NCBI RefSeq assembly: GCF_049994355.1
Contig: NZ_CP188257.1
Coordinates: forward strand, 1,736,001 to 1,800,000
Length of the DNA: 64,000 nt
From: Angustibacter sp049994355
Lineage (GTDB): Bacteria; Actinomycetota; Actinomycetes; Actinomycetales; Angustibacteraceae
Reading direction: 5' to 3'
The notes beneath the pieces were generated by a model. The model had not been told where the DNA came from. It worked only from the letters and a program-made list of their open reading frames with translations, and did not search any database. A program made the translations under genes and the position numbers. The first letter of the stretch is position 1. Each line of letters starts with the position of its first letter. Positions 54,235 to 62,508 of this stretch are shown piece after piece.

Positions 54235-54235
54235 C

Positions 54236-55597
54236 CTACTGGCCGGCCACCGCGGTCTCGAGGACGTCCAGCGCCTCGGCCAGCAGGGCGTCCTCGATCA
54301 CCAGCGGTGGCAGGAAGCGCAGCACGTTCCCGAAGGTGCCGCAGGTGAGCGTCAGCACACCCTGCTGGTGGCAGGCCGCGCTGATCCGGGCGGCCTCTGC
54401 CGGGTCCGGGTCCGTCGTCCCGGGCGTCACCAGCTCGATGGCCACCATCGCGCCGCGGCCGCGCACGTCGCCGATCTTCGGGTGCTTGGCGGCCAGCTCG
54501 GCCAGCCGAGCCAGCATGGTCTCGCCGATGGCGGCCGCGCGCCCTGCCAGGCCGTCCTGCTCGAGCGACTCGATGGAGGCCAGCGCGGCCGCGCAGGCGA
54601 CCGGGTTGCCTCCGTAGGTGCCGCCGAGCCCCCCGACGTGGACCGCGTCCATCAGCTCGGCGCGGCCGGTTACCGCGGCCAGTGGCAGCCCGCCCGCGAT
54701 GCCCTTGGCCACGGTGATCAGGTCGGGGACGACACCCTCGTGCTCGCACGCGAAGACCGAGCCGGTCCGACCGAAGCCGGTCTGAATCTCGTCGGCGACG
54801 AAGACGATCCCGTTCTCGCTACACCACTGTGCGATGGTCGGCAGGAAGCCGGGGGCGGGGACGACGAAACCGCCCTCGCCCTGGATCGGCTCGATCACCA
54901 CGCAGGCGACCTCGTCGGCGCCGACCTGCTTGTCGATCACCGAGATGGCCCGGCGCGCGGCCTCGACCCCGCTGACCGGGGCCGGCTCGCGGAACGGGTA
55001 GCTCATCGGCGCGCGGTAGACCTCACCCGCGAACGGGCCGAAGCCGTGCTTGTAGGGCATCGACTTGGCGGTCATCGCCATCGTCAGGTTGGTTCGGCCG
55101 TGGTACGCGTGGTCGAACACGACGACCGCGTCCCGACCGGTCGCGACGCGGGCGATCTTGACCGCGTTCTCCACCGCCTCGGCGCCGGAGTTGAACAGCG
55201 CCGACTTCTTCGCGTGGTCGCCGGGGGTCAGCCGGGCCAGTGCCTCGCAGACCTCGACGTAGCCGGCGTACGGCGTGACCATGAAGCACGTGTGGGTGAA
55301 CCGCTGGACCTGCTCGCTGACCCGGGCCGCGACCCGCGGGTTCGCGTTGCCGACGTTCACCACGGCGATGCCCGAGCCGAGGTCGATCATCGAGTTGCCG
55401 TCGACGTCCACCAGGACGCCGCCGCCGGCCCGCTCGATGTACACCGGAAGTGTGGTCCCCACCCCGTCCGCCACCGCGGCCAGCTTGCGGGCGTGCAGCT
55501 CGCGAGAGCGCGGCCCCGGGATCTCGGTCACCAGTCGGCGACGCTGGGGCAGTCCGTCGACGACGGCGGGGACGCTGGACTCGCGCAGGTCGGTCAT
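54236..55597 (-). CDS. gabT: 4-Aminobutyrate aminotransferase
   Basis: The 453-residue class III PLP enzyme has GSGIAVVNVGNANPRV, FNSGAEAVENAVKIAR, HAYHGRTNLTMAMTAK, VADEIQTGFGRTG and Schiff-base lysine TVAKGIAGGLPLAAVTG, all typical of GabT. It converts GABA and 2-oxoglutarate to succinate semialdehyde and glutamate. ATG 55597 is the start. It is divergent from gabD over 147 bases, so both are likely controlled from one region. Confidence 0.94.
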   Translation of the reverse strand: MTDLRESSVPAVVDGLPQRRRLVTEIPGPRSRELHARKLAAVADGVGTTLPVYIERAGGGVLVDVDGNSMIDLGSGIAVVNVGNANPRVAARVSEQVQRFTHTCFMVTPYAGYVEVCEALARLTPGDHAKKSALFNSGAEAVENAVKIARVATGRDAVVVFDHAYHGRTNLTMAMTAKSMPYKHGFGPFAGEVYRAPMSYPFREPAPVSGVEAARRAISVIDKQVGADEVACVVIEPIQGEGGFVVPAPGFLPTIAQWCSENGIVFVADEIQTGFGRTGSVFACEHEGVVPDLITVAKGIAGGLPLAAVTGRAELMDAVHVGGLGGTYGGNPVACAAALASIESLEQDGLAGRAAAIGETMLARLAELAAKHPKIGDVRGRGAMVAIELVTPGTTDPDPAEAARISAACHQQGVLTLTCGTFGNVLRFLPPLVIEDALLAEALDVLETAVAGQ

Positions 55598-55744
55598 GGC
55601 TCGCAGACTAGCCAGCGGGCAGGCTCGCGCGCAGCGCCAGACTGCGGCCCACCGGCGGCGACGCCTGACAGTGTGCTGCCCGGGTCGTGCACGGCCTGCA
55701 CTAGCGTCGAGCCGCGACCTCACGACCAGCAGAAGGAGCACCCG

Positions 55745-57208
55745 GTGACCCAGCAGGACGAGCGACGTGTCGTCGAGGCCGTACCCCAGGGCCTGTTCAT
55801 CGGCGGTCAGTGGCGCCCGGCGTCCGACGGCGCCGAGCTGAAGGTGCTGGACCCCTCCACGGAGGAGGTGCTGACCACCGTCGCCGACGCGAGCGTGGCG
55901 GACGGTCGCGCCGCGCTGGACGCCGCCGTGCAGGCGCAAGCCGCGTGGGCGGCTACGCCCCCGCGCGACCGTGGCGAGATCCTTCGCGCCGCCTTCGAGA
56001 AGGTCACCGAGCGGGCCGAGGACCTCGCCCTGCTGATGACGCTGGAGATGGGCAAGCCGCTGAAGGAGGCGCTCGGCGAGATCACCTACGGCGCCGAGTT
56101 CTTCCGCTGGTTCTCGGAGGAGGCCGTGCGGATCTCCGGGCGGTGGTCGACCGCACCGAACGGCGCCACCCGGCTGCTCACCATGAAGCAGCCGGTCGGG
56201 CCCTGCCTGATGATCACCCCCTGGAACTTCCCGCTCGCCATGGGCACCCGCAAGATCGGTCCGGCGATCGCAGCCGGCTGCACGATGGTGGTCAAGCCGG
56301 CGTCGCAGACCCCGCTCACCATGTATGCGCTCGCGCAGATCCTGACCGAGTGTGGGCTGCCGGACGGCGTGCTCAACGTGGTGACCACGTCGCACACCGG
56401 CGACGTCATGGAGCCGCTGATCCGCGACCCGCGGCTGCGCAAGCTCACCTTCACCGGCTCCACGCCGGTCGGGCGTCGGCTGGTCGAGCAGTCGGCCGAG
56501 GGTCTGCTCCGGGTGTCCATGGAGCTCGGCGGCAACGCGCCGTTCGTGGTGTTCGACGACGCCGACCTGGACCGTGCGGTGGACGGCGCGATGCTGGCCA
56601 AGATGCGCAACATCGGCGAGGCGTGCACCGCGGCCAACCGGTTCATCGTGCACGAGTCGGTGGCCGGCGAGTTCTCCGCGCGGCTGGCCGAGCGGATGGC
56701 GGCGCTGACCGTGGGCCGTGGCACCGAGGACGGCGTGGACGTCGGCCCGCTGATCGACGGGATCCAGCGGGACAAGGTCGCCGAGCTGGTCCAGGACGCC
56801 GTGGACCATGGCGGCAAGGTGCTCACCGGCGGAGGACCGCTGGACGGCAAGGGCTTCTACTTCTCACCGACGGTGCTGACCGACGTCCCGACCGAGGCCC
56901 GGGTGTTCGACGAGGAGATCTTCGGTCCGGTCGCACCGATCACCACGTTCGAGACCGACGAGCAGGCGCTCGCCCTGGCTAACGACACCGAGTACGGGCT
57001 CATCGCGTACGCGTTCACCCGGGATCTCGCCCGGGCCCTCGCCGTCGCCGAGGGCCTCGAGACCGGCATGGTCGGGATCAACGCCGGGGTGGTCTCCAAC
57101 CCGGCGGCACCGTTCGGTGGGGTCAAGGCGAGCGGGTTCGGCCGCGAGGGTGGCGCCGAGGGGATCGAGGAGTACCTCGAGACCAAGTACGTCGGCATCG
57201 CGCCCTGA
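55745..57208 (+). CDS. gabD: Succinate-semialdehyde dehydrogenase
   Basis: The 487-residue ALDH is of the GabD group: TPWNFPLAMGTRKIGPAIAAGCTMVVKPASQTPL, the Glu in MELGGNAPFVVFDDAD and catalytic Cys in GEACTAANRF. The C-terminal GVVSNPAAPFGGVKASGFGREGGAEGIEEYLETKY supports NAD(P)-dependent succinate-semialdehyde oxidation. AAGGAG six bases before GTG 55745 fixes the start. It completes the GABA route to succinate. Confidence 0.94.
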   Translation: MTQQDERRVVEAVPQGLFIGGQWRPASDGAELKVLDPSTEEVLTTVADASVADGRAALDAAVQAQAAWAATPPRDRGEILRAAFEKVTERAEDLALLMTLEMGKPLKEALGEITYGAEFFRWFSEEAVRISGRWSTAPNGATRLLTMKQPVGPCLMITPWNFPLAMGTRKIGPAIAAGCTMVVKPASQTPLTMYALAQILTECGLPDGVLNVVTTSHTGDVMEPLIRDPRLRKLTFTGSTPVGRRLVEQSAEGLLRVSMELGGNAPFVVFDDADLDRAVDGAMLAKMRNIGEACTAANRFIVHESVAGEFSARLAERMAALTVGRGTEDGVDVGPLIDGIQRDKVAELVQDAVDHGGKVLTGGGPLDGKGFYFSPTVLTDVPTEARVFDEEIFGPVAPITTFETDEQALALANDTEYGLIAYAFTRDLARALAVAEGLETGMVGINAGVVSNPAAPFGGVKASGFGREGGAEGIEEYLETKYVGIAP

Positions 57209-57320
57209 GACTGGCTGCACTATCTCTGCGTCGAGAGCTGCGGGGCGGGTCACCCGAATGGAGCAGTGTGTCGCTGCACTCTGTTCTGGAACACCTGTGC
57301 ACGGGTGTGGCTCGTGCTGT

Positions 57321-57372
57321 GACTAGTCCGGTCGAGTGCGTTGTGACTGGGCGCGACTAGCCCGATCGGGTG
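57321..57372 (+). repeat. 18-bp direct repeats upstream of the micro-ORFs
   Basis: GACTAGTCCGGTCGAGTG (57321-57338) and GACTAGCCCGATCGGGTG (57355-57372) match at 15 of 18 positions, 34 bases apart. All three differences are transitions. A GTGACTG occurs between and after them. They could be paired protein-binding sites for the promoter of the following unit. Confidence 0.6.
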
Positions 57373-57427
57373 ACTGTCTCACTCACTGGAAGCAACTTTC
57401 GGTAACTTCCTGCGCTGTGACGCTGAG

Positions 57428-57472
57428 TGCCACTTCAATCGCTTACAGCGATAGAGGTGGCAGCCAGCCACC
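57428..57472 (+). promoter_or_regulatory. Leader with two mutually exclusive hairpins
   Basis: Hairpin 1 (57428-57462): TGCCACTTCAATCGCT pairs with AGCGATAGAGGTGGCA around a TAC loop, 14 Watson-Crick pairs, one G-U and one mismatch. Hairpin 2 (57456-57472): GGTGGC pairs with GCCACC, reusing the right arm of hairpin 1. It ends ten bases before the Shine-Dalgarno of the 33-residue ORF. This is the layout of a switch or attenuator. It does not look like the c-di-GMP GEMM riboswitch. Confidence 0.5.
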
Positions 57473-57494
57473 GCCCCTGTCAGAGGAGTTGCAC

Positions 57495-57596
57495 ATGGAA
57501 CAGCCCTCGATCACCAGCCTCGTCATCGGCTGGGGCCTTGCCGCAGTGCCGTTGGTCACCGCCGTTGGTGCGGTGCTTGCCGGATCCAAGTGGTGA
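57495..57596 (+). CDS. Micro-ORF 1: 33-residue membrane peptide
   Basis: ATG 57495 has GAGGAG (57483-57488) six bases ahead, an excellent ribosome-binding site. The peptide has a short polar head (MEQPSIT), one hydrophobic helix of about 22 residues (SLVIGWGLAAVPLVTAVGAVLA) and ends GSKW. Its stop overlaps the GTG of a second micro-ORF (GTGA). No family is recognised. Possible roles are a small membrane regulator or partner of the downstream GGDEF-EAL protein, a leader peptide, or a peptide precursor. Confidence 0.6.
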   Translation: MEQPSITSLVIGWGLAAVPLVTAVGAVLAGSKW

Positions 57597-57679
57597 GCAC
57601 GGTGGACACCCTGTCCCAGGTCCTGTCGGAGAGTTCTGCCGACCAGGACAAGCGCGCACCCGGCTACAAGTGGGCGTAG
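57593..57679 (+). CDS. Micro-ORF 2: 28-residue polar peptide
   Basis: GTG 57593 overlaps the previous stop by four bases, the coupling style used by real gene pairs in this window. The 28 residues (MSTVDTLSQVLSESSADQDK then RAPGYKWA) are polar with an amphipathic start and a basic/aromatic end. Both micropeptides end in a KW-containing motif. Its stop lies within a hairpin (57675-57698) just before the GGDEF-EAL start. Expression is not proven. Confidence 0.45.
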   Translation: MSTVDTLSQVLSESSADQDKRAPGYKWA

Positions 57680-57698
57680 GGCGTACCCCGCCCCTACG
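57675..57698 (+). promoter_or_regulatory. Hairpin between micro-ORF 2 and the GGDEF-EAL start
   Basis: CGTAGGGCG (57675-57683) pairs with CG-C-CCCTACG (57689-57698) with one bulged C and a five-base loop. It contains the micro-ORF 2 stop and ends four bases before ATG 57702, so it could limit initiation unless opened by ribosomes finishing the micro-ORF. Confidence 0.4.
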
Positions 57699-57701
57699 AC
57701 G

Positions 57702-59906
57702 ATGAAGCGACCTTCACCGCTCGCGCTGTACGTCGGCGCGGTCGCCGCCACCGGAGCCGTGATCATGCTGATCACGCTTCGCGGCGTCGACCTCGCCGAC
57801 GTCCTGCGCACTGCACCGACCCCGGTGTGGCTGCTTGCGGTGGGGTTGGTGCTGGGCGAGCTCACGCCCATCCCGGTGGCCCGTGGCGACGACGAGACGT
57901 CGGACGTGACGATGTCCACCACGTTCGCCCTGGCCCTGGTCGCGACCGGGCCGTTCGCGTTGCTGCTCCTGCTGCACTCGGTGGCCGTGGCCGCCGACGA
58001 CGTCCGCACCCGGCGCAGCCCGGTGAAGATGGCCTTCAACTTCGGCCAGTACGCGATCTCGCTGCTGGCCGCCCGGATCGCCTACTGCGCCATCACCGGG
58101 CACGACTTCTTCGGCTCGTACAACAACTTCGAGGCGCACGACCTGCCGGCCGCCCTGGTGGCCGGCTTCACGTTCATCATGCTCAACAACGGCCTGGTCG
58201 CGATCGTCGTGGCCATGGCCACCCGCCAGCCGGTGCTGAGCATGCTGCGCGACGACCTGGCGTTCAAGCTCGAGACCTCCAGCGTGCTGCTCGGGCTGGC
58301 GCCGGTCGCCGCCGTGCTCGCCGAGGTCAGCGGCTGGCTGGTGCCGTTGCTGGCGCTTCCGGTCCTCGCCGTGCGGCGCTCCGCCGCGCTGGCCGTCGCC
58401 CGGCAGAGCCAGGCCATGCGCGACGCGCTGACCGGGCTCGGCAACCGCGAGTACTTCTTCAACCGGGCCGAGCGGGTTCTCGCGCTGTGCCAGCGCAACC
58501 ACCAGTCGTTCGCCGTCCTGATGATCGACCTGGACCACTTCAAGGACATCAACGACACGCTCGGGCACCAGATCGGCGACCGGGTGATCCAGACCGTCGG
58601 ACGCCGGATCATGCACGCCGGCGGGATCGCCGGCTGCGTCGCGCGGCTGGGTGGCGACGAGTTCGCGGTCGCCCTGCCCAGCCTGGACGCCGAGCAGGCC
58701 GGGCTGGTGGCCGAGGGGCTGCTGGCCGACATCGTCCGTCCGCTGCAGGTCGGCGGCACTCGCATGGTGACCCAGGCCAGCGTCGGCATCGCCATGGCCG
58801 AGCCCGGCCTGGACGTCACGATGCTCATGCAGCGCGCCGACATCGCGCTGTACGAGGCCAAGCGCGACCGCGCCCGCTGGTGCCTGTTCGACCCGGCGGT
58901 CACGCCGTCCACGCCCGAGCGGCTGGGACTGCTCGCGGACCTGCGCGACGCGCTCGACCGGCGGCAGATCTCCGTGCACTTCCAGCCGCAGGTCGCGCTG
59001 GTCGGTGGTCGCATCTTCGGCGCCGAGGCCCTGGCCCGCTGGGACCACCCGACGCGCGGATCCGTTGCGCCCGAGGAGTTCATCGCCCTGGCCGAGCATG
59101 CCGGACTGATCGACCAGGTGACCGACATCGTGCTCGAGGAGTCGCTGGCCGCACTGGCCTGCTGGGGCTCGATGGGCCTGGCCGCCCGGGTCTCGGTGAA
59201 CCTCTCGGCTCGCCAGCTCGCGGACATGAGCCTGCCCGAACGGATGCACACCGCGCTGGCCCGGCACAACGTGCTGCCCGGCCAGCTCACCGCCGAGGTC
59301 ACCGAGGGCAGCATCATGGGCGACCCGCGTCGGGCGGCCCAGGTGCTGCAGGAGCTGCGCACCACCGGCATCCGGATCGCCGTCGACGACTTCGGCACCG
59401 GGTACTCCTCGCTGGCGTACCTGCAGCGGCTCGACCTGGACGAGCTCAAGATCGACCGCAGCTTCGTGCAGTCGATGAACACGGTCAGCCGGGACGACGT
59501 CCTGGTCCGCTCGATCATCGAGCTGGCGCACAACCTGGGCCTGTCGGTCGTCGCCGAGGGAGTGGAAAGCGCCGAGCAGGTCGAGCGGCTGCGCGAGCTG
59601 CAGTGCGACGCCGCCCAGGGCTACCACCTGGGCCGTCCGATGGACCGCGAGATGATGACCGCCTGGCTGCGTCGCGACACGATGCTGGAGCCGGTCCGGC
59701 TGCCCGAGTCCGAGCCCAGCCCCGAGACGTTGACCGGCGTGGTCAGCGCACTGGCCGAACTCGCGCCGGGCGAGGAGAGCCAGCCGCCGCGGCAGCCGGT
59801 GCGTCCGGCGTCCCGTCAGGCGCTGCGCGCCAGCCGCACCGCGCAGAGCGGCGCGCCCCAGCTGCACTCCGTTCCGACTGGTGCCGGTTCGGCCACGCCC
59901 GCGTGA
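57702..59906 (+). CDS. Membrane GGDEF-EAL c-di-GMP enzyme
   Basis: The 734-residue protein has a membrane sensor region of about seven helices (residues 1-230), a GGDEF domain with intact RLGGDEF near 315-321, an EAL domain starting GAEALARWDHP near 440 with DDFGTGYSSLAYL, KIDRSFV and VAEGVES, and a disordered tail. Both catalytic motifs look intact. No RxxD inhibitory site precedes GGDEF. Such proteins make and break c-di-GMP, which controls development in actinomycetes. No clear Shine-Dalgarno precedes ATG 57702; translation may be coupled to the micro-ORFs. Confidence 0.92.
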   Translation: MKRPSPLALYVGAVAATGAVIMLITLRGVDLADVLRTAPTPVWLLAVGLVLGELTPIPVARGDDETSDVTMSTTFALALVATGPFALLLLLHSVAVAADDVRTRRSPVKMAFNFGQYAISLLAARIAYCAITGHDFFGSYNNFEAHDLPAALVAGFTFIMLNNGLVAIVVAMATRQPVLSMLRDDLAFKLETSSVLLGLAPVAAVLAEVSGWLVPLLALPVLAVRRSAALAVARQSQAMRDALTGLGNREYFFNRAERVLALCQRNHQSFAVLMIDLDHFKDINDTLGHQIGDRVIQTVGRRIMHAGGIAGCVARLGGDEFAVALPSLDAEQAGLVAEGLLADIVRPLQVGGTRMVTQASVGIAMAEPGLDVTMLMQRADIALYEAKRDRARWCLFDPAVTPSTPERLGLLADLRDALDRRQISVHFQPQVALVGGRIFGAEALARWDHPTRGSVAPEEFIALAEHAGLIDQVTDIVLEESLAALACWGSMGLAARVSVNLSARQLADMSLPERMHTALARHNVLPGQLTAEVTEGSIMGDPRRAAQVLQELRTTGIRIAVDDFGTGYSSLAYLQRLDLDELKIDRSFVQSMNTVSRDDVLVRSIIELAHNLGLSVVAEGVESAEQVERLRELQCDAAQGYHLGRPMDREMMTAWLRRDTMLEPVRLPESEPSPETLTGVVSALAELAPGEESQPPRQPVRPASRQALRASRTAQSGAPQLHSVPTGAGSATPA

Positions 59907-59918
59907 CACCCTGACGAC

Positions 59919-61076
59919 ATGAGTCGTCGCATCGCACTGCTCGGGTCAACGGGATCGGTCGGTGTCCAGGCCGTCGACATCGTGCTCCGCAACCCGGATC
60001 GGTTCAGGGTGACCGCGCTGGCCGCGGCCGGTACCAACGTGGCGGTGCTGGCTGATCAGGCCGCGCGGCTGGGCGTCGAGCAGGTCGCCGTCGCCCTCCC
60101 GCAGGCCGAGCAGCCGCTGCGTGCGGCCCTGACCGCAGCGGGCGCAACCGCCGAGGTGCTGGTCGGGCCGGACGGGGTCGAGCAGGTAGCCGCGCGGGGC
60201 GACGACGTGGTGCTGAACGCGATGACCGGTTCCATCGGGCTGCGACCGACGCTGGCGGCGCTGACGGCAGGGAGCACCCTGGCGCTGGCCAACAAGGAGT
60301 CGCTGATCGTCGGTGGCCCGCTGGTCAGGGCGGCCGCCCGGCCCGGCCAGATCGTGCCGGTCGACTCCGAGCACTCCGCGATCGCCCAGTGCCTGCGCGG
60401 CGGGGACCCGTCGGAGGTGGCTCGGCTGGTGCTGACCGCCAGCGGCGGCCCGTTCCGTGGCCGCTCGCGCGAGGAGCTGCACGACGTCACGCCGGCCGAG
60501 GCGCTCGCCCACCCCACCTGGGACATGGGGCGGATGGTCACCACGAACTCCGCCACCTTGGTGAACAAGGGTCTGGAGGTGATCGAGGCGCACCTGCTGT
60601 TCGACCTGCCGTTCGAGCGGATCGACGTCGTGGTGCACCCGCAGTCCATGGTGCACTCGATGGTCGAGTTCACCGACGGCTCGACGCTCGCCCAGTGCTC
60701 GCCCCCGGACATGCGGCTGCCGATCGCGCTCGGTCTGGGCTGGCCGGACCGGGTTCCGGACGCGGCACCAGGCTGCGACTGGACCACGGCGAGCACCTGG
60801 CAGTTCCTGCCGCTGGACGACGAGGCGTTCCCGGCCGTGGCGCTGGCCCGCCAGGTCGGCTCGGCCGGGTCGACGTACCCGGCGGTCTACAACGCGGCCA
60901 ACGAGGAGTGCGTCGACGCCTTCCACGAGGTTCGGATCCGCTTCACCGACATCGTGGACACGGTGGCCCGGGTCGTGCGGGAGCACACCGCGCCCTCCGG
61001 GGCGATCACCCTGTCGGACGTGCTGGACGCCGAGATGTGGGCCAGGTCCCAGGCTCGTGCGATCCTAGGAGGGTGA
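59919..61076 (+). CDS. dxr: 1-Deoxy-D-xylulose 5-phosphate reductoisomerase
   Basis: The 385-residue DXR is the second enzyme of the MEP isoprenoid pathway. NADPH motif LLGSTGSVGVQAVDI opens the protein; LANKESLIVGG, VDSEHSAIAQCLRG, TASGGPFRG, HPTWDMG and the NKGLEVIEAHLLF ligand block are all present. Length is normal. Its stop overlaps the next gene by four bases (GTGA). Confidence 0.97.
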   Translation: MSRRIALLGSTGSVGVQAVDIVLRNPDRFRVTALAAAGTNVAVLADQAARLGVEQVAVALPQAEQPLRAALTAAGATAEVLVGPDGVEQVAARGDDVVLNAMTGSIGLRPTLAALTAGSTLALANKESLIVGGPLVRAAARPGQIVPVDSEHSAIAQCLRGGDPSEVARLVLTASGGPFRGRSREELHDVTPAEALAHPTWDMGRMVTTNSATLVNKGLEVIEAHLLFDLPFERIDVVVHPQSMVHSMVEFTDGSTLAQCSPPDMRLPIALGLGWPDRVPDAAPGCDWTTASTWQFLPLDDEAFPAVALARQVGSAGSTYPAVYNAANEECVDAFHEVRIRFTDIVDTVARVVREHTAPSGAITLSDVLDAEMWARSQARAILGG

Positions 61077-62482
61077 CCTTCCTCTACTACGCCGTGGGCG
61101 TGCTGGTGATCGCGGTCGGCATCGCCGGCTCGATCGCGCTGCACGAGATCGGCCACCTCGTGCCAGCCAAGAAGTTCGGGGTCAAGGTCACCCAGTACAT
61201 GGTCGGCTTCGGGCCGACTCTGTGGTCGCGGCGCAATGGCGAGACCGAGTACGGCGTCAAGTGGATCCCGCTCGGCGGCTACATCCGGATGATCGGCATG
61301 TTCCCGCCCAAGGCCGGCCAGGACGAGAGCGACGCGCTGCGGGCGACGTCCACCGGCCGCGTCGGGATGATGGTCGACCAGGCCGTGCAGGCCCGGTCCC
61401 GGCGGCGTCCGGGGCTCGCGGAGCAGGCCCGCCAGCAGTCCATGGACGAGATCCAGCCCGGCGACGAGAGCCGCGTGTTCTACAAGCTCCCGGTGACGCA
61501 GAAGGTCATCGTGATGCTCGGCGGCCCCACGATGAACCTGCTCATCGGCGTCCTGCTGCTCGCGGGGGTGCTCACCCTCTACGGCGCCGCGGTGGCCAAG
61601 CCGGGCGCCCAGGTCGCCGCGGTCAGCCAGTGCGTGCTCAAGGCCGACCAGGTGACCGCTGACACGGTGTGCTCGGCCGGCGACCCGAGGACGCCGGCCA
61701 GCGCCGCCGGGCTGCAGCCCGGGGACAAGCTCATCTCGGTGGCGGGCACGCCGATCCGGTCCACCGCGCAGGTCGGCGAGCTGATCCGCCCGCGGGTCGG
61801 GCAGAGCACCGCGATCGTGGTCGACCGGGCCGGCGAGCAGCTCACCCTCTATGCGACGCCGATCGAGAACTCCGTGGCCAAGCTGGACGCCGACGGCAAT
61901 GCGGTGATCGGCCCGGACGGCAAGGCCGAGACCGTCCAGGCGGGCTTCCTGGGTATCACCAGCCAGTCGCCGTACGTCGTCGAGCGCCAGCCGATCAGCG
62001 CAGTTCCCGGTCAGGTCGGCACGGCGCTGACCTCGACCGCCGGCGTGGTGCTGCGCATCCCGCAGAAGATGGTCGGTGTGGTGCAGGCCGCCTTCGGCTC
62101 GGGCGCGCGGGACGTCAACGGCCCGATCAGCATCGTGGGGGTCGGCCGGATCGCGGGGGAGATCACCAACCAGGAGGCGCGCGGGGACGGCGGCTGGGCC
62201 GCGGCCCTCGCCTTCGACCTTGGCCTGGTCGCCTCGGTCAACTTCGCGCTCTTCGTGTTCAACCTGATCCCGCTGCTGCCGCTGGACGGCGGGCACGTCG
62301 CCGGTGCCATGTGGGAGGGGGCTCGTCGAACCGTCGCGCGCATCCGCAACCGGCCCGACCCCGGGCCGACCGACGTCGCGCGGCTGCTGCCGATCGCCTA
62401 CGCGGTCAGCAGCGTGCTCGTGGTGATGTCCGTCCTGCTGATCTACGCCGACGTGGTCAAGCCGATCCACCTGAGCGGCTGA
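61073..62482 (+). CDS. M50 site-2 metalloprotease (RseP/Rip1-like)
   Basis: The 469-residue intramembrane protease has the zinc motif HEIGH near residue 24 in the first helix, a PDZ domain in the middle (AGLQPGDKLISVAGTPI) and the third zinc ligand in LLPLDGGH near the end. It cuts anti-sigma factors or other membrane proteins within the bilayer. A charged insertion of about 60 residues follows IPLGGYIRMIGMFPP. GTG 61073 overlaps dxr (GTGA). dxr-rip1-ispG order matches mycobacteria. Confidence 0.95.
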   Translation: MTFLYYAVGVLVIAVGIAGSIALHEIGHLVPAKKFGVKVTQYMVGFGPTLWSRRNGETEYGVKWIPLGGYIRMIGMFPPKAGQDESDALRATSTGRVGMMVDQAVQARSRRRPGLAEQARQQSMDEIQPGDESRVFYKLPVTQKVIVMLGGPTMNLLIGVLLLAGVLTLYGAAVAKPGAQVAAVSQCVLKADQVTADTVCSAGDPRTPASAAGLQPGDKLISVAGTPIRSTAQVGELIRPRVGQSTAIVVDRAGEQLTLYATPIENSVAKLDADGNAVIGPDGKAETVQAGFLGITSQSPYVVERQPISAVPGQVGTALTSTAGVVLRIPQKMVGVVQAAFGSGARDVNGPISIVGVGRIAGEITNQEARGDGGWAAALAFDLGLVASVNFALFVFNLIPLLPLDGGHVAGAMWEGARRTVARIRNRPDPGPTDVARLLPIAYAVSSVLVVMSVLLIYADVVKPIHLSG

Positions 62483-62508
62483 GCTCGACGGCGGGGGATA
62501 CTGGAACC

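Noticed and set aside
57209..57494. c-di-GMP (GEMM) riboswitch upstream of the GGDEF-EAL gene
   Set aside because: The conserved GEMM core (GGNCAAA, tetraloop-receptor pair and CCGCAAAG-type elements) is not found; only generic hairpins are.
57714..59909. 731-residue open frame on the minus strand opposite the GGDEF-EAL gene
   Set aside because: It has no recognisable domain, its composition is the reverse-complement shadow expected in high-GC coding DNA, and the plus-strand gene is clearly real.
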